Below, in pieces: positions 1 to 9,215 of a stretch of DNA of 12,254 bases. The stretch spans positions 1-12,254 of the forward strand of contig JADGJG010000811.1 of assembly GCA_027596195.1 (NCBI GenBank), given 5' to 3'. Source of the DNA: Podochytrium sp. JEL0797. Lineage: Eukaryota > Chytridiomycota > Chytridiomycetes > Chytridiales > Chytriomycetaceae. Each line of letters starts with the position of its first letter. Within the stretch, counting starts at the first letter, position 1. A program made the translations under genes and the position numbers. The notes under the pieces were generated by a model. The model saw nothing but the letters and a program-made list of their open reading frames with translations. It did not search any database and was not told where the DNA came from.

Positions 1-1
1 G

Positions 2-202
<201 letters not shown>

Positions 203-313
203 TGTGTATGGATGTGGCGTTTCGTGATGTTTTGCTTTCTGTTGCTCACATTGCGTGTTGAATAAATCAGTTGTTGTGGTGTCTCTCATTGGTCATTCTT
301 TTTTTCTTCCGAA
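203..313 (+). other. Polyubiquitin 3'UTR and Trm3 5' region (111 bp)
   Basis: Only 111 bp separate the ubiquitin stop from the ATG of the next gene on the same strand. The stretch holds an AATAAA at 261-266, then T-rich sequence. The Trm3 promoter must overlap the ubiquitin 3' region or lie inside the ubiquitin gene; no TATA element is evident. Confidence 0.6.
261..266 (+). terminator. Polyadenylation signal AATAAA of polyubiquitin
   Basis: Canonical AATAAA 59 bases after the stop codon, followed by GT/T-rich sequence as expected of a downstream cleavage element. Cleavage would fall around 275-295, just before the next ORF. Confidence 0.7.
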
Positions 314-3300
314 ATGTCTTCACATTCGGCATGGGCCGGGGTGTTTTTACACCTTGATGGATCAGCTGTATTTGCCGCAGTGAGTGGACTTCTCTCGGCC
401 GTGTCCCTGGATTCGCCAGGCTCCGCCAATGTCGCTGCATTGGAGGCCTTTGCGGCTGCCATGTCCTCTGGACGTCTCTCTGGCAGCGAACGAGCGGGAC
501 TGGCAGTGCAGTGCCAGGTCAAAGTGCTTTCGCCCGTCGAGTTGAGCTGCCTTGAATTGTCCAGCGAGGAAAAGGGCCTTGTTTCGCACGTTGTGGCTGC
601 GCGTGCGTTTTGTTTTTTTATTTGTTTTATTTGACTTTAATTCTTTACTGAATTCTATACTCTCTTCTCTAATCACAGTCGCCCTCTGCTGCCGCGAAGA
701 CCCCGCACTCCTTCTTCAAAAGCTCGCTCATATCCAAACCGAATTCGCCGCACCCAGCCCCAAAACCCCCTTCTACCTCGCCCTGCTGATCGTCCTTCTC
801 GAGGACTCCGACACCAACTCCCACATTCCTAGCGACTCTATCGCCGCCCTCGTTGTCGAGACCATCAAAATTCTCCTGTCTCCCAAACACGCCGATCTGC
901 ACCCCAAAATCACCGCGACCCTCCTCCCACTCTTCTTGAATCATTGTCATATCGACCCACCCGTCCTGTGCACCGAAATCTGGGCCCGCATTTTGTCCTC
1001 CCTTCCTGACTCGAATGAGCCTCCCTCACCCCAACTCCTTCGCACAGCCTCCGCGATCCTCGTGCACTTATTCCCCCACTTTTTCGGACTGGACGCGAAA
1101 CCCGTCTCTGCCTCTAGAAAGATCACGCAACACAATGAAGGCGCCCCAAAACGCGGCCGTGGCGCAAAATTCAACCGCAAGGATGCCAAATCGGGCATCA
1201 CAGGCGAAGGCGCCATCTCAATCGACGAATCGATCCCCCACGACGCCATCGACTGGTCAAACACCACTTCCTCGGCCTCTCCGACTCTCGACTTGCGCAG
1301 CGACCCATCGTTTTGGAGGGTTCTCCAATCCGGTCTCGTGTGTCACCAGGATGCGGTTGTCGAAAAGTATTGCTTGTTGTTAATGAAACGCGTGGTGGAT
1401 GTGTCGGCTAAATTTGGGTGTGTCAATGGAACGGAGGTGTTTGCATGGCCTGTGAATGAAACGGAACTGAATTCGAAATTGTGGGCCGATTATTTTGTTG
1501 TGTTGGAAATCTTGAAGGAAAGCGCGGGACATCTTGTTGAGGTGAAGTAGTCTTTCGGAAAGAAAACCTATTCTCTAAACCTAAAAACACAGCCCATCCT
1601 GCCCAAACTCGCTTCCTTCCTTTCCCCCAACGGAATGCATTCCTCATGGTGGATCCTCCTCATGACTCGCGGGCTGCACAACAACACGGGAACCATGCGC
1701 AAAAAGATGCTCGAATATTTGATTTCCTGGAGGGGCGATGTGGACGCAACTTCACCCGAATACGCAAGTCAACGCAAAAGACTTGACACCCTCTGCGGAC
1801 CTGTCGGATCTACGTTCCTCTACGGCATGGTCCTTCCGAGACTCGACGCGGCGCATTTGTACAACGTGTCTGGACTCGGGACTTACGTTTCCCCGTTTGG
1901 TGAAAAAACGCGTACATTCATCCACCAAATCCTCCGGCATTCAGATAGCCATCGCGCCGCTGTCGATTCGCTGATTTCTGCAAGCGTTGTGTGCTCATCA
2001 CGGGTCGCGTGTGTGTTTTTGTTGCGTGGGGTCGCGGATTTCGCAGTGGCAGAAGGCCGAGGGATTCCACTGCTTGGATTTGATGAGGTCTCAAAGTTGG
2101 AAGCGTTGCTGGGGAGTGACCGGGCTGTCAGTGTTTGGACGTGAGTTTTTTGTGGTTGTCTCTCCATGCTCACACACACACACTCACTCACTCTCTCTCA
2201 ATCAAAATAGCAAACCCGACGCCCGCACCCTCTTTTGCTATCTTTCCCTCACGATTCTTCTCCATCTTTCAATTCCATCGGTGTTCACGTTCCCGCAACT
2301 CAGCACTCTCCTTCACACCCTCGGCCCCAAATCACGCACTGCCCCACTTTTCCTCGAGTCTCAGCTCTGGTGCGCTCACGCATTTGCCCCTCTCCCACCG
2401 TACGAATGGCTCGTTCAGGAGATTCAAGCTGCGCTTGCGAATTACCTTTCAGACTCCACACCACCCGCTTCCACCCAATCTCACACGGCGTCCACGATTG
2501 CCCACATGCTTCAATATCTACCCCCCGCAAAAATTGCGACAGCAATCGACCCACTTCTATCGCGCCTGTTGAACTTGCATTCGGCCTCTTCATATGCACC
2601 CCCCGGAACTTGTACACGCGTGATGAAACTCCTCGCCGCGCTGCCGTTGGACGTGTTCCTTTCGATCCCGTTTACATCGTCCCATCTCGAAGAGATCGTG
2701 ACTTTGACAATGCATACGCTGATGCACCCAACTCCGGGGTTACCGTTCGACGCACTTACACTCCACGCCGCCGTGTTGCATCGCGCGTTGCCTGCTCTCT
2801 CTCAATCGGAAACGAAACTCTTCCACGCGTCTCCTGCTGTGGGTCACCTCTCGACGCTGTACCAGCTGGCTTGGTCCTGTTTTACAAGCGAGACCGGGCG
2901 AACGCAAACAACCCTTTTTGCGGCGTACACAAGTCTTACGGTTGTGTTCAAGGTGGTCAAGGAGTTGAATCTCCGCACACCTGTATCAGATGTATCTGCA
3001 CCCCCACTCCCGTTTCTCCTCACATCGCCCGAGTGGGTCAAAGTGCTCCCCTCAGGCAGAGGGCAGCAAGACTCTCGCGTGAATTGGAGCCTCGTTCAAA
3101 ACTCTCTCCAAACGATCCAATACGAATGTCTCCTCGCCTACCTCTCCTCCACCCGTGACCACCACAACGTCCTCAACTCCCTCGCAACCAGCATCTCCAC
3201 AACTTCCTCCTCCAGCGCCCCTTTCCTCTTCAACTGCGTGCGTGAAGCGCTTTCCCTCCCTTCAACAACCGACACAGTCGCCACAGAAACGATCCGCACT

Positions 3301-5380
3301 CTCCTCCAAGAGTCCCTCGCGATCGTGCTCGATCACACGGCGGAAGCCAAATCCTTCATGACCCTCCTCCACGCGTTTGGTCAATTATGTTGTTGCCCTG
3401 CACTCCTATCATCCCAAGACCCAGTCCTAATTGAAACCATCACATCCAGCATTATCACGTGTTTGGAACTCGGACAGAATCGGATGCATGTGGTGCAGGC
3501 GGTGGCGGATCCTTGTTTGGAGTTTTGGAGTAGTGGAGGAGAGACGGAGACGGCGGTGGAGAGTTTGGAAGCGTTTCGTGGGGTTTTGGTGAGGTTTTGT
3601 GGGTTTGGGCCGTTGCGGGAGAAGAATGTGGATGCGGATCGGGGGGATGCGGTTGTGGCGTATATGTTGGAGAAGGAGGTGAGGAGGGGTGAAGAGTGGA
3701 TTGAAAAGGAAGGGTGTGTATTTTTTTTGTCGGTTTTTTGTTTCCGGATTTTTTTCCTAATCTTCGTTACAGAACCGCAGAACTCAATTTCAATTGTCAA
3801 GACTACCTTGTGCGTGTGCGTGCGAACGCGGTGTTGGTCAAGTTGGACCCATCTGTCCTAAAACAGCGCGATTTGGCGGTACGCATGTTGAAAGAGTTGA
3901 TGGCCTTGACGACGTCTGGCGTGTATCGTGCCAAGTTTGATTCCACGATTGAGCATCGCATTCAGATTCGCACTTGGTGCTCGATTCATTTATTGTTGGA
4001 TCACATTGTGGAAGCGGAAGACTGGGGTGAGCGGTTTGTGGAGGCGTTGGATGTCGATTTGGTTATTTCGACACGGTATTATGTCGAGTGGGCGGCCATG
4101 AGAGTCATGATTCGACACCCGGAAGCGATTGATTCAGTGTGGAGGTTCATGTGTTGATTTTTTTCGTGGTTGGGTTTGTTTTGATTTCTGTTTTTTATTG
4201 GACTAGCTGGCTCGACCGATTCGAAACCAAGAGCACCACCATATGCTCTCTCTTTACCATTCTCTTGCATGTCCTCCCACGTGTTCCTGCCCAACTCCAA
4301 CCACCGCTCTTTGAAACTCTCTTTTCCAAAATCACGCCTTGGCTGACATCGAACCACTTCACGATCCGCCTGTTTGCGCAATACACGGCCATCAACCTCT
4401 TTGAAACCCGACCTCCCTCCGTCCATCCTTCTGTGACCGTCAAAAGCCTGATTCATTTCATCCAGACCAACGCCGACTGCGCCAAACACCGCGCCCACCT
4501 CGACACGCTCTTTTTCATCAGCGCGAAAGGGTTTGAACCCATCGCGGACGTGTCGATGGAATTTGTGTTTCACGTGGGGTTGGCGGCAGCCGGTGTGACT
4601 CCTGAAGAGCGCATCTCAGCGCACGCGTTTGAACGGATCGGGTGTGTGGGAAGCCAAGGGGTTCCGCTGTTTCACGCCGCAAGTCGTAGAGCAGTATGGC
4701 GTGCTGCAACAAGCGAAGGAGGAGGAGGACTCCCGATGGAATTTTCGGACCCCGCCGAATCAATCAAACAACAACTCACCAACCAAACCACCACCACCGA
4801 AATGGCCCTCCAACGCAAAATCGAACCCTGGGAAACCATGCTCGCGACCGATTTCGACTTTTCAGGACCCCAACAACGCGACATCACGACGCGACGGACC
4901 CGGTTCCCCTTGATTGTGGTTGCGTCCTTGGTGTCCAAGTCGCCGAACCTCGGAGGGCTCTGTCGCACGTGTGAGATTTTCAATGCTGAGTTGCTGACGG
5001 TGCCGTCGTTGAAGGTTAAGACGGATCCGGCGTTTCTTGTGACGTCTGTTACGGCGGAGAAGTGGATGCCCATGATGGAATTGCCGGCCTCCCCTGCTGC
5101 GATCCTGCCGTTCCTCTTATCCAAAAAACAACAAGGGTATTCGATCCTCGCGATCGAGCAGGCCACGAATTCCGTGTCGTTGGACACGTTTGAGTTTCCT
5201 GAAAAGTGTGTCTTGTTGCTGGGAATGGAGAAGCTCGGTGTACCGGCTGTGTATTTGCCGCTGGTCGATTTTGTGATTGAGATTCCGCAGTATGGTGTGA
5301 TTCGGAGTTTGAACGTTCATGTGAGTGGGGCGTTGGTGGTGTATTCGTTTGCACGGCAGCAGCAGATGCAGCAGAAATAA
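314..5380 (+). CDS. TRM3: tRNA (guanosine-2'-O-)-methyltransferase, Trm3/TARBP1 type (SpoU family)
   Basis: Exons 314-602, 679-1541, 1593-2140, 2211-3713, 3773-4150 and 4207-5380 join in frame to 4755 nt (about 1584 aa); human TARBP1 is about 1620 and yeast Trm3 about 1436. All introns are GT-AG (76, 51, 70, 59, 56 bp), several with CTAAT/CTAAA branch sites. The enzyme methylates the ribose of G18 in the tRNA D-loop with S-adenosylmethionine. The first ~1420 residues are helical HEAT-like alpha-solenoid. The SpoU domain starts near residue 1427 and has all three knot motifs: motif 1 NLGGLCRT (Asn1441, Arg1447, the presumed catalytic Arg), motif 2 LLLGMEKLGVP (Glu1535) and motif 3 IPQYGVIRSLNVHVSG (Asn1563). 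The motif 2 Met stands where human TARBP1 has Asn. The ATG at 314 has G at -3. Codon usage between about 4679 and 4738 fits another frame (see findings). Family assignment is firm; exon edges are inferred from frame and splice sites. Confidence 0.93.
2171..2200 (+). repeat. CA/CTCA/CT microsatellite in Trm3 intron 3
   Basis: A run of CA units passes into ACTC and then CT units inside the intron at 2141-2210, just upstream of the ATAG acceptor. It supplies the pyrimidine tract of this intron and is probably length-variable. Confidence 0.85.
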
Positions 5381-5381
5381 A
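5376..5381 (+). terminator. AATAAA overlapping the Trm3 stop codon
   Basis: The TAA stop (5378-5380) sits inside an AATAAA hexamer. No other AATAAA occurs on this strand before the convergent gene starts at 5470, so it may be the poly(A) signal, giving a very short 3'UTR. A pair of complementary pentamers (GCTTG/CAAGC, about 5411-5425) follows and could form a small hairpin. Confidence 0.4.
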
Positions 5382-5443
5382 TTGATTAGTGATTGCGTGT
5401 TTTGAATTGGGCTTGTGAATCAAGCTCCAAATCTATTTTTTAC

Positions 5444-5449
5444 TTTATT
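5444..5449 (-). terminator. AATAAA for the convergent small secreted-protein gene
   Basis: TTTATT on the plus strand is AATAAA on the minus strand, 20 bases after the stop codon of the minus-strand gene. The two convergent genes therefore share an 89-bp tail region. Confidence 0.6.
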
Positions 5450-5469
5450 CTGTTCAATTGTTAATCAAA

Positions 5470-5841
5470 TCAAAGGAAGAAGGCGATAGCAGCAACAGCT
5501 CCAAACGAAGCCACAACTGCACCCGCCCCGCTCTTGGCGTTGCTCTGCGCGCCTTGGGCGTTGGCTTGAATGCAGGCGGAATCCAGCTGTTGGCCATCCG
5601 CGGACAAAGCGGGAGAGGAAGAAGCACAGTCAGTGACAGTCGAGGCATACAGCGCCACATTGGCCGGGGTGCAGATGCACGCGAGTTGCGCGGCGGTCAT
5701 TGTGGTCTGGCCACTGGCGAGTCCACAGGTGGTCGCGGCGGTGAGGATGGACTGGGCGTCCGCGAGGCACTGGCTGGAAGGGGTTTGAGTCGCAGCATAC
5801 ACGGAGGCAGCGGCGAGGGCGAGGAAGGCAATGACCTGCAT
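5470..5841 (-). CDS. Small cysteine-rich, probably GPI-anchored secreted protein
   Basis: An intronless 123-aa ORF. Residues 1-16 are a clear signal peptide (short n-region, hydrophobic Phe/Leu/Ala core, Val-Tyr-Ala cleavage motif). The mature part is rich in Ala, Ser and Thr, with six cysteines at 25, 39, 55, 57, 72 and 90, including a Cys-Ile-Cys motif. The last ~20 residues are hydrophobic and end in Phe-Phe-Leu, after a small-residue region (Ser100-Asn101-Ala102) that could be the GPI omega site. This suggests a cell-wall or plasma-membrane surface protein with three disulfides. The layout recalls fungal CFEM-like and other small secreted proteins, but CFEM has eight cysteines, so I do not assign that family. 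It is convergent with Trm3. A decayed paralogue lies about 790 bp to the right. Confidence 0.82.
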   Translation of the reverse strand: MQVIAFLALAAASVYAATQTPSSQCLADAQSILTAATTCGLASGQTTMTAAQLACICTPANVALYASTVTDCASSSPALSADGQQLDSACIQANAQGAQSNAKSGAGAVVASFGAVAAIAFFL

Positions 5842-5891
5842 GATTGGTTTTTAAGTGGGTTTTTTTTTGGAGGCGGACGGGGTGGCTCAAA

Positions 5892-5897
5892 TTTATA
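5892..5897 (-). promoter_or_regulatory. Possible TATA box for the secreted-protein gene
   Basis: TATAAA on the minus strand, about 50 bases upstream of the ATG at 5841. A pyrimidine-rich run on the plus strand (A/C-rich on the coding strand) lies between it and the start. The distance leaves room for a short 5'UTR. Position and match are the only evidence. Confidence 0.45.
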
Positions 5898-6083
5898 TCA
5901 CTTTTTTGAGTGGCGCCGCACAAGCCGATCTCCCTCAATCTCATTTCAAGCAATTACGAAACGTGGAAAAGCATCAAGGGCCAATCCATTATTTGATCTA
6001 GAGTACTGCGTGGAACCACCGTCCGATTCTCCATCCTGCCATCATTCATTGGAATTTTTTTTGTGTCCCTCGCATTGACTGGT

Positions 6084-6117
6084 TCCGTGTCCGCTGTGGC
6101 TCCGCGTCCGCTGTGGC
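6084..6117 (+). repeat. 17-bp tandem direct repeat, two copies
   Basis: TCCGTGTCCGCTGTGGC (6084-6100) is followed directly by TCCGCGTCCGCTGTGGC (6101-6117), with one mismatch. It lies in non-coding DNA just left of the decayed duplication and may mark a rearrangement edge or be an ordinary slippage product. Confidence 0.85.
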
Positions 6118-6144
6118 AAGACTCTCGTGTCCACTCGCCATGCA

Positions 6145-6318
6145 TTAATGGCAAGTAAAACCACTATCAAGAGATTTGAACAGGCCACAAATTTAATGAC
6201 AAGTTTGTGTTTCCTGAATTGGTGTGCCTTGTTTTGCCGGGGGCGGAGAACCTCCGGAGGGGAGGGGGGGATGGGCGTGATTCGGAGTTTTCATCTGAGT
6301 CTCAAAGCCAGCAAATAA
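6145..6318 (+). pseudogene. Decayed copy of the Trm3 SpoU 3' end
   Basis: This stretch aligns with the last ~240 bp of the Trm3 gene. 6178-6193 matches 5156-5171 at 14 of 16 bases; 6198-6218 matches 5183-5203 at 19 of 21; 6277-6290 is identical to 5297-5310 (14 of 14). The offset to the parent falls from about 1022 to 980 through internal deletions. In translation, scraps such as FEQATN and VIRSF correspond to IEQATN and VIRSL of the methyltransferase, but the motif 2 and motif 3 glycine and asparagine residues are lost and the frame shifts. It cannot encode a working SpoU domain. An AAATAAAA at the end mirrors the parent stop/poly(A) site, and 6324-6343 mirrors the parent 3' flank (5409-5427). 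The left edge is uncertain. Confidence 0.8.
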
Positions 6319-6344
6319 AAGTTGGGCTTGTAGATTCAAGCTCT

Positions 6345-6630
6345 GTTTTTGTACTTCTTCTTGCCCAATGACCCGCTCCTACGCGCCTTAGACTTCACTT
6401 TGATTCGTGGATGCACAGTCGAGTAGTAGAAAACCACGTTGCCCGGAGGTGCAGATGCACGCGATTTGAGTGCGGTTTGCGTGAGACTGATTCTCGGTGT
6501 TCGTTGAATCCACAAGTTCTCGCCATATCGGCCATGGATTGCGCGACCACGAGGAACGAAATAACCCTTACTTCCGAATCTCCTCCACAAATTGGAAAAA
6601 CGCCAGGCGAAAGGAAGATGAACAGAGCAT
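6345..6630 (-). pseudogene. Decayed copy of the small secreted-protein gene
   Basis: This is the paralogue of the gene at 5470-5841, on the same strand and beside the Trm3 remnant, as in the parent arrangement. 6448-6464 is identical to 5668-5684 (17 of 17), and positions 6509-6560 align to 5722-5773 at a constant offset of 787. An ATG survives at 6628-6630 (offset 789 from the parent ATG). Similarity to the parent protein is split between frames: LVVAQS...ARTCGF matches LADAQS...ATTCGL in one frame, and PPGNVVFYYSTV matches TPANVALYASTV in another. About 50 bp are also missing near 6418. The signal peptide and most cysteines are destroyed. Confidence 0.78.
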
Positions 6631-6926
6631 TCCATGGGCGATTCGTTCGATCCAATCCTCAAAGACTCCTGAGAGATTAATTGGAATACGTGCGACGCGA
6701 CCTCTTCATCAAATTGAGTACAGTATTGAGTTTGGAGAAGTGAAATTGTTGAAGGAGTTGATACGCCAACCAAACCCATCTCCCACTCCCCGAAATGGAT
6801 CATTTTGCGTGAAAGCGCATTTTCGTCCCCCCCTCGTTTCTAAATAAAGGAGGGAAGAGAGAAGAGAAAACGAAAGAATCATAATGCGAAAACGGCGCGA
6901 TCGAAAACAATTTCGCGAAAAAAAAC
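6631..6926 (+). other. GDI promoter and 5'UTR region
   Basis: This stretch has no gene. Similarity to the secreted-protein locus ends near 6630. A C/T-rich tract (about 6823-6840) is followed by TAAATAAA (6841-6848) and then a purine-rich leader (about 6849-6880) that runs to the GDI start. An out-of-frame ATG lies at 6884-6886. Confidence 0.55.
6841..6848 (+). promoter_or_regulatory. Possible TATA-like element of the GDI gene
   Basis: TAAATAAA, about 80 bases before the GDI ATG and flanked by a pyrimidine tract on the left and a GA-rich tract on the right. This is an ordinary arrangement for a highly expressed fungal gene, but only position supports it. Confidence 0.35.
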
Positions 6927-8739
6927 ATGGTGTGTATATTTGAAAGCGCGGCGGCCATGCGATGTGAGCGCGCGCAGCGATCATGCGGTGGTCCGGTCGT
7001 GCCGGAAAAGGCCGGGTCATCCGTCGGGAGTCGGGTGGGCAGGGCGCCTGTCAAACGCGGCGATGTCTTGTCCCTCGCAGGCCCCGCTCGTCACACCGCA
7101 CCTCCTCTCTGCCACAATACTCGCACACCGAACCCCCTCTCACGACTACAATACTGACTAATATTAGGACGACCAATACGACGTCATCGTGCTCGGCACC
7201 GGTCTCACCGAGTGCATCCTCTCCGGCCTCCTCTCCGTCGAGGGCAAGAAGGTGCTCCACATGGACCGCAACGACTACTACGGCGGCGAATCCGCCTCGC
7301 TCAACCTGACCCAGCTGTACCGCAAGTTCCGCGCGGGCATGGAGCCACCCGCCATGCTCGGCCGTGACCGCGATTACAACGTTGACCTGATCCCCAAGTT
7401 CGCCATGGCCTCGGGCGAATTCACAAACATCCTGTACCACACGGACGTGACCCGCTACCTCGAGTTCCGCCAGATCGCCGGCTCGTACGTTTACCGCGAT
7501 GGAAAGATTTCCAAGGTGCCCGCCAACAACACGGAGGCTGTCACGTCGCCGTTGATGGGATGGTTCGAGAAGGGCCGCGCCAAGAGCTTCTTTGAGTTTA
7601 TCCAGAACTATGACTTCAAGAACCCGGCCACCCAGCAAGGTGGAGTTTGAATTTTCCCCCCTGATTTGAAGTTATGAACCTGTTAAATTAGGTTTGGACC
7701 TCAACGTCGTTCCCATGACTGCCGTCTACAAAAAGTTTGGTCTTGAGGCTGGAACCCAGGACTTTATTGGTCACGCTCTCGCCCTGCACTTGGACGACTC
7801 GTACATGACACAGCCCGCGAAGGACACGTACGAGCGTATTTGCTTGTACATGAACTCCATGACTCGTTATGGAAAGAGCCCTTACATTTGTGAGTGTTGT
7901 CATATTTTTTCAGTAGTGTTGCAACGAGCCTGACCTTGTTTTATGCAAGACCCGATGTATGGATTGGGAGAGTTGCCCCAGAGTTTCGCTCGTTTGTCGG
8001 CCATTTACGGAGGAACGTACATGCTCGAGAAGAAGATTGAAGAGATTATTTACGACGAGGCTGGAAAGTTTGTCGGTGTCAAGTCGGACGGGGAGGTGGG
8101 TGTCTCTCTCCTTTTTCTCCTTTCTTCTCGTTCCTAATTCAATTCCTTTCCAAAAACAGATTGCCAAGGCCAAGATTGTGATTGGAGACCCCAGCTACTT
8201 CCCCGAGAAGGTCAAGAAAGTGGGTCAAGTCGTGCGCGTGATTTGCTTCTTGAACCACCCGATCCCCAACACGAGCGACTCGGACTCGGTGCAGATTGTC
8301 ATTCCCCAGAACCAAGTCAAGAGACAACACGGTATGTAATTGCCCATTCTGGTCAAAAGAATTTTTTTTGAACCGCACCGCCTTTTTTTTTCACCCAGAC
8401 ATTTACATCGCCAACATCTCGAACGCCCACTCTGTCTGCGCTCTCAACTTCCACGTCGCCATCGTGTCCACGATCGTTGAAACCGCAAACCCCGAAAGAG
8501 AATGCGATGCCGGAATCGCCCTCCTCGGCCAAGTGATTGAAAAGTTCGTGGCCGTCGAAGACCTCTATGAGCCTCTCGCCGATGGCACCGCCGACCAGGT
8601 GTTTATTAGCAAGAGTTACGACTCCACGTCGCACTTTGAGACTGTGTGCCAGGATGTCAAGAGCATTTACCAGAGGGTGACTGGGGTGGAGTTGAAGTTG
8701 GAAGGAAAGGTGCAGAGATTGGAGGGAGAGGAGCAGTAA
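6927..8739 (+). CDS. GDI1: Rab GDP-dissociation inhibitor
   Basis: Exons 6927-6929 (the ATG alone), 7168-7639, 7692-7889, 7950-8095, 8160-8331 and 8399-8739 total 1332 nt, 443 aa, matching the family (about 440-450). GDI binds prenylated, GDP-bound Rab/Ypt GTPases, pulls them off membranes and recycles them through the cytosol. The N-terminus has the family signature [17 protein letters not shown], then [10 protein letters not shown] and NVDLIPKF (Rab-binding platform); the middle has [19 protein letters not shown] and [14 protein letters not shown]; the C-terminal half has [19 protein letters not shown] and YDSTSHFET. There is no C-terminal prenylation motif, as expected. Introns are 238, 52, 60, 64 and 67 bp, all GT-AG. 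The donor at 7640 was preferred to 7645 because only it keeps frame. The ATG at 6927 was chosen because it has A at -3, abuts a GTGTGT donor and gives Met-Asp-Asp-Gln-Tyr-Asp-Val. It is convergent with a Rab-GAP gene. Confidence 0.94.
6930..7167 (+). other. GDI intron 1, directly after the start codon
   Basis: A 238-bp intron with GTGTGT donor, CTGACTAAT branch site (about 7154-7162) and TTAG acceptor. It is about four times longer than the other GDI introns and GC-rich in its 5' half. It separates the ATG from every other codon. Confidence 0.75.
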
Positions 8740-9215
8740 AAGAAATATGTCTGATGCTGTGTTGCGGTGGTTGGAGGACTGTGATGGGGGGAGGGGCTGT
8801 TTTTTTTGGAGTTGTTTTTCCCTTTATCTGTTCTTGTTTGTCATTTCTCTGTTTGTTTGAAAAAAAAAGATGGACTCCGATCCACACGCGTGTCGTGTCG
8901 AAGCTTCGCTCGCGAAAAAAGTGATTTCACGCACAAACGGCGGATGGGTTTTCTGCCTGTTTTTTAATCAAACTCTGACCGCAGGCTGAATCCATCGACC
9001 TCATGTGCTTCGGCGCTCTTCGCTTCAAGCCAAATTGGCGCCTGTATTATCAGTCAGTCCAAAAGCGAAGTGAAAAAAAACTCATTCTCCCAATCACAAC
9101 TTCTTTGCTCCCCCTCTTGTCTGCTCCATTCATTCGCGTATTTTTGAATCTACTTTTCTGATTGCTGCTTTCAACTTTATAACACCACCCCAAAAAAGAT
9201 AGTCTCCATTCACTT
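8740..9215. other. Intergenic region between convergent GDI and Rab-GAP genes
   Basis: A 476-bp stretch holding the two 3'UTRs. It is rich in T and A runs and has no canonical AATAAA close to either stop codon. It contains CGAAGCTTCG (8899-8908) and a short GTGATTTCAC palindrome nearby. I see no ORF with coding character and no tRNA-like B box. Confidence 0.6.

Noticed and set aside
669..950. Minus-strand ORFs inside Trm3 exons (for example 669-950, 2300-2617, 4079-4573)
   Set aside because: They are shadows of the sense coding frame; none has its own conserved motif.
4642..4694. A 53-bp intron in Trm3 (GTGTGT to CAG) to explain the frame-shifted codon usage
   Set aside because: It leads into the third frame rather than the one with good codon usage, and it removes the conserved GVPL; no donor exists later to return to frame.
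5470..5841. CFEM-domain assignment for the small secreted protein
   Set aside because: It has six cysteines, not the eight of CFEM, and the spacing around Cys-x-Cys is only loosely similar.
5458..6078. 206-codon plus-strand ORF
   Set aside because: It is antisense to the secreted-protein gene, which has a signal peptide, a GPI tail and a cysteine pattern; the plus frame is Gly/Arg/Ser-rich with no motif.
6336..6803. 155-codon minus-strand ORF as a real gene
   Set aside because: It runs through the decayed secreted-protein copy and matches the parent only in part; the rest of the match lies in another frame, so it is a pseudogene by-product.
7645..7691. Alternative GDI donor at 7645 (GTTTGA)
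   Set aside because: It leaves phase 0, which cannot join the conserved Leu-Asp-Leu-Asn exon in frame with the acceptor at 7691; the donor at 7640 can.
9031..9039. tRNA- or snoRNA-like folding near TTGGCGCC in the GDI/GAP intergenic region
   Set aside because: There is no A box, B box, or C/D box pair at suitable spacing; it is only a short GC-rich palindrome.
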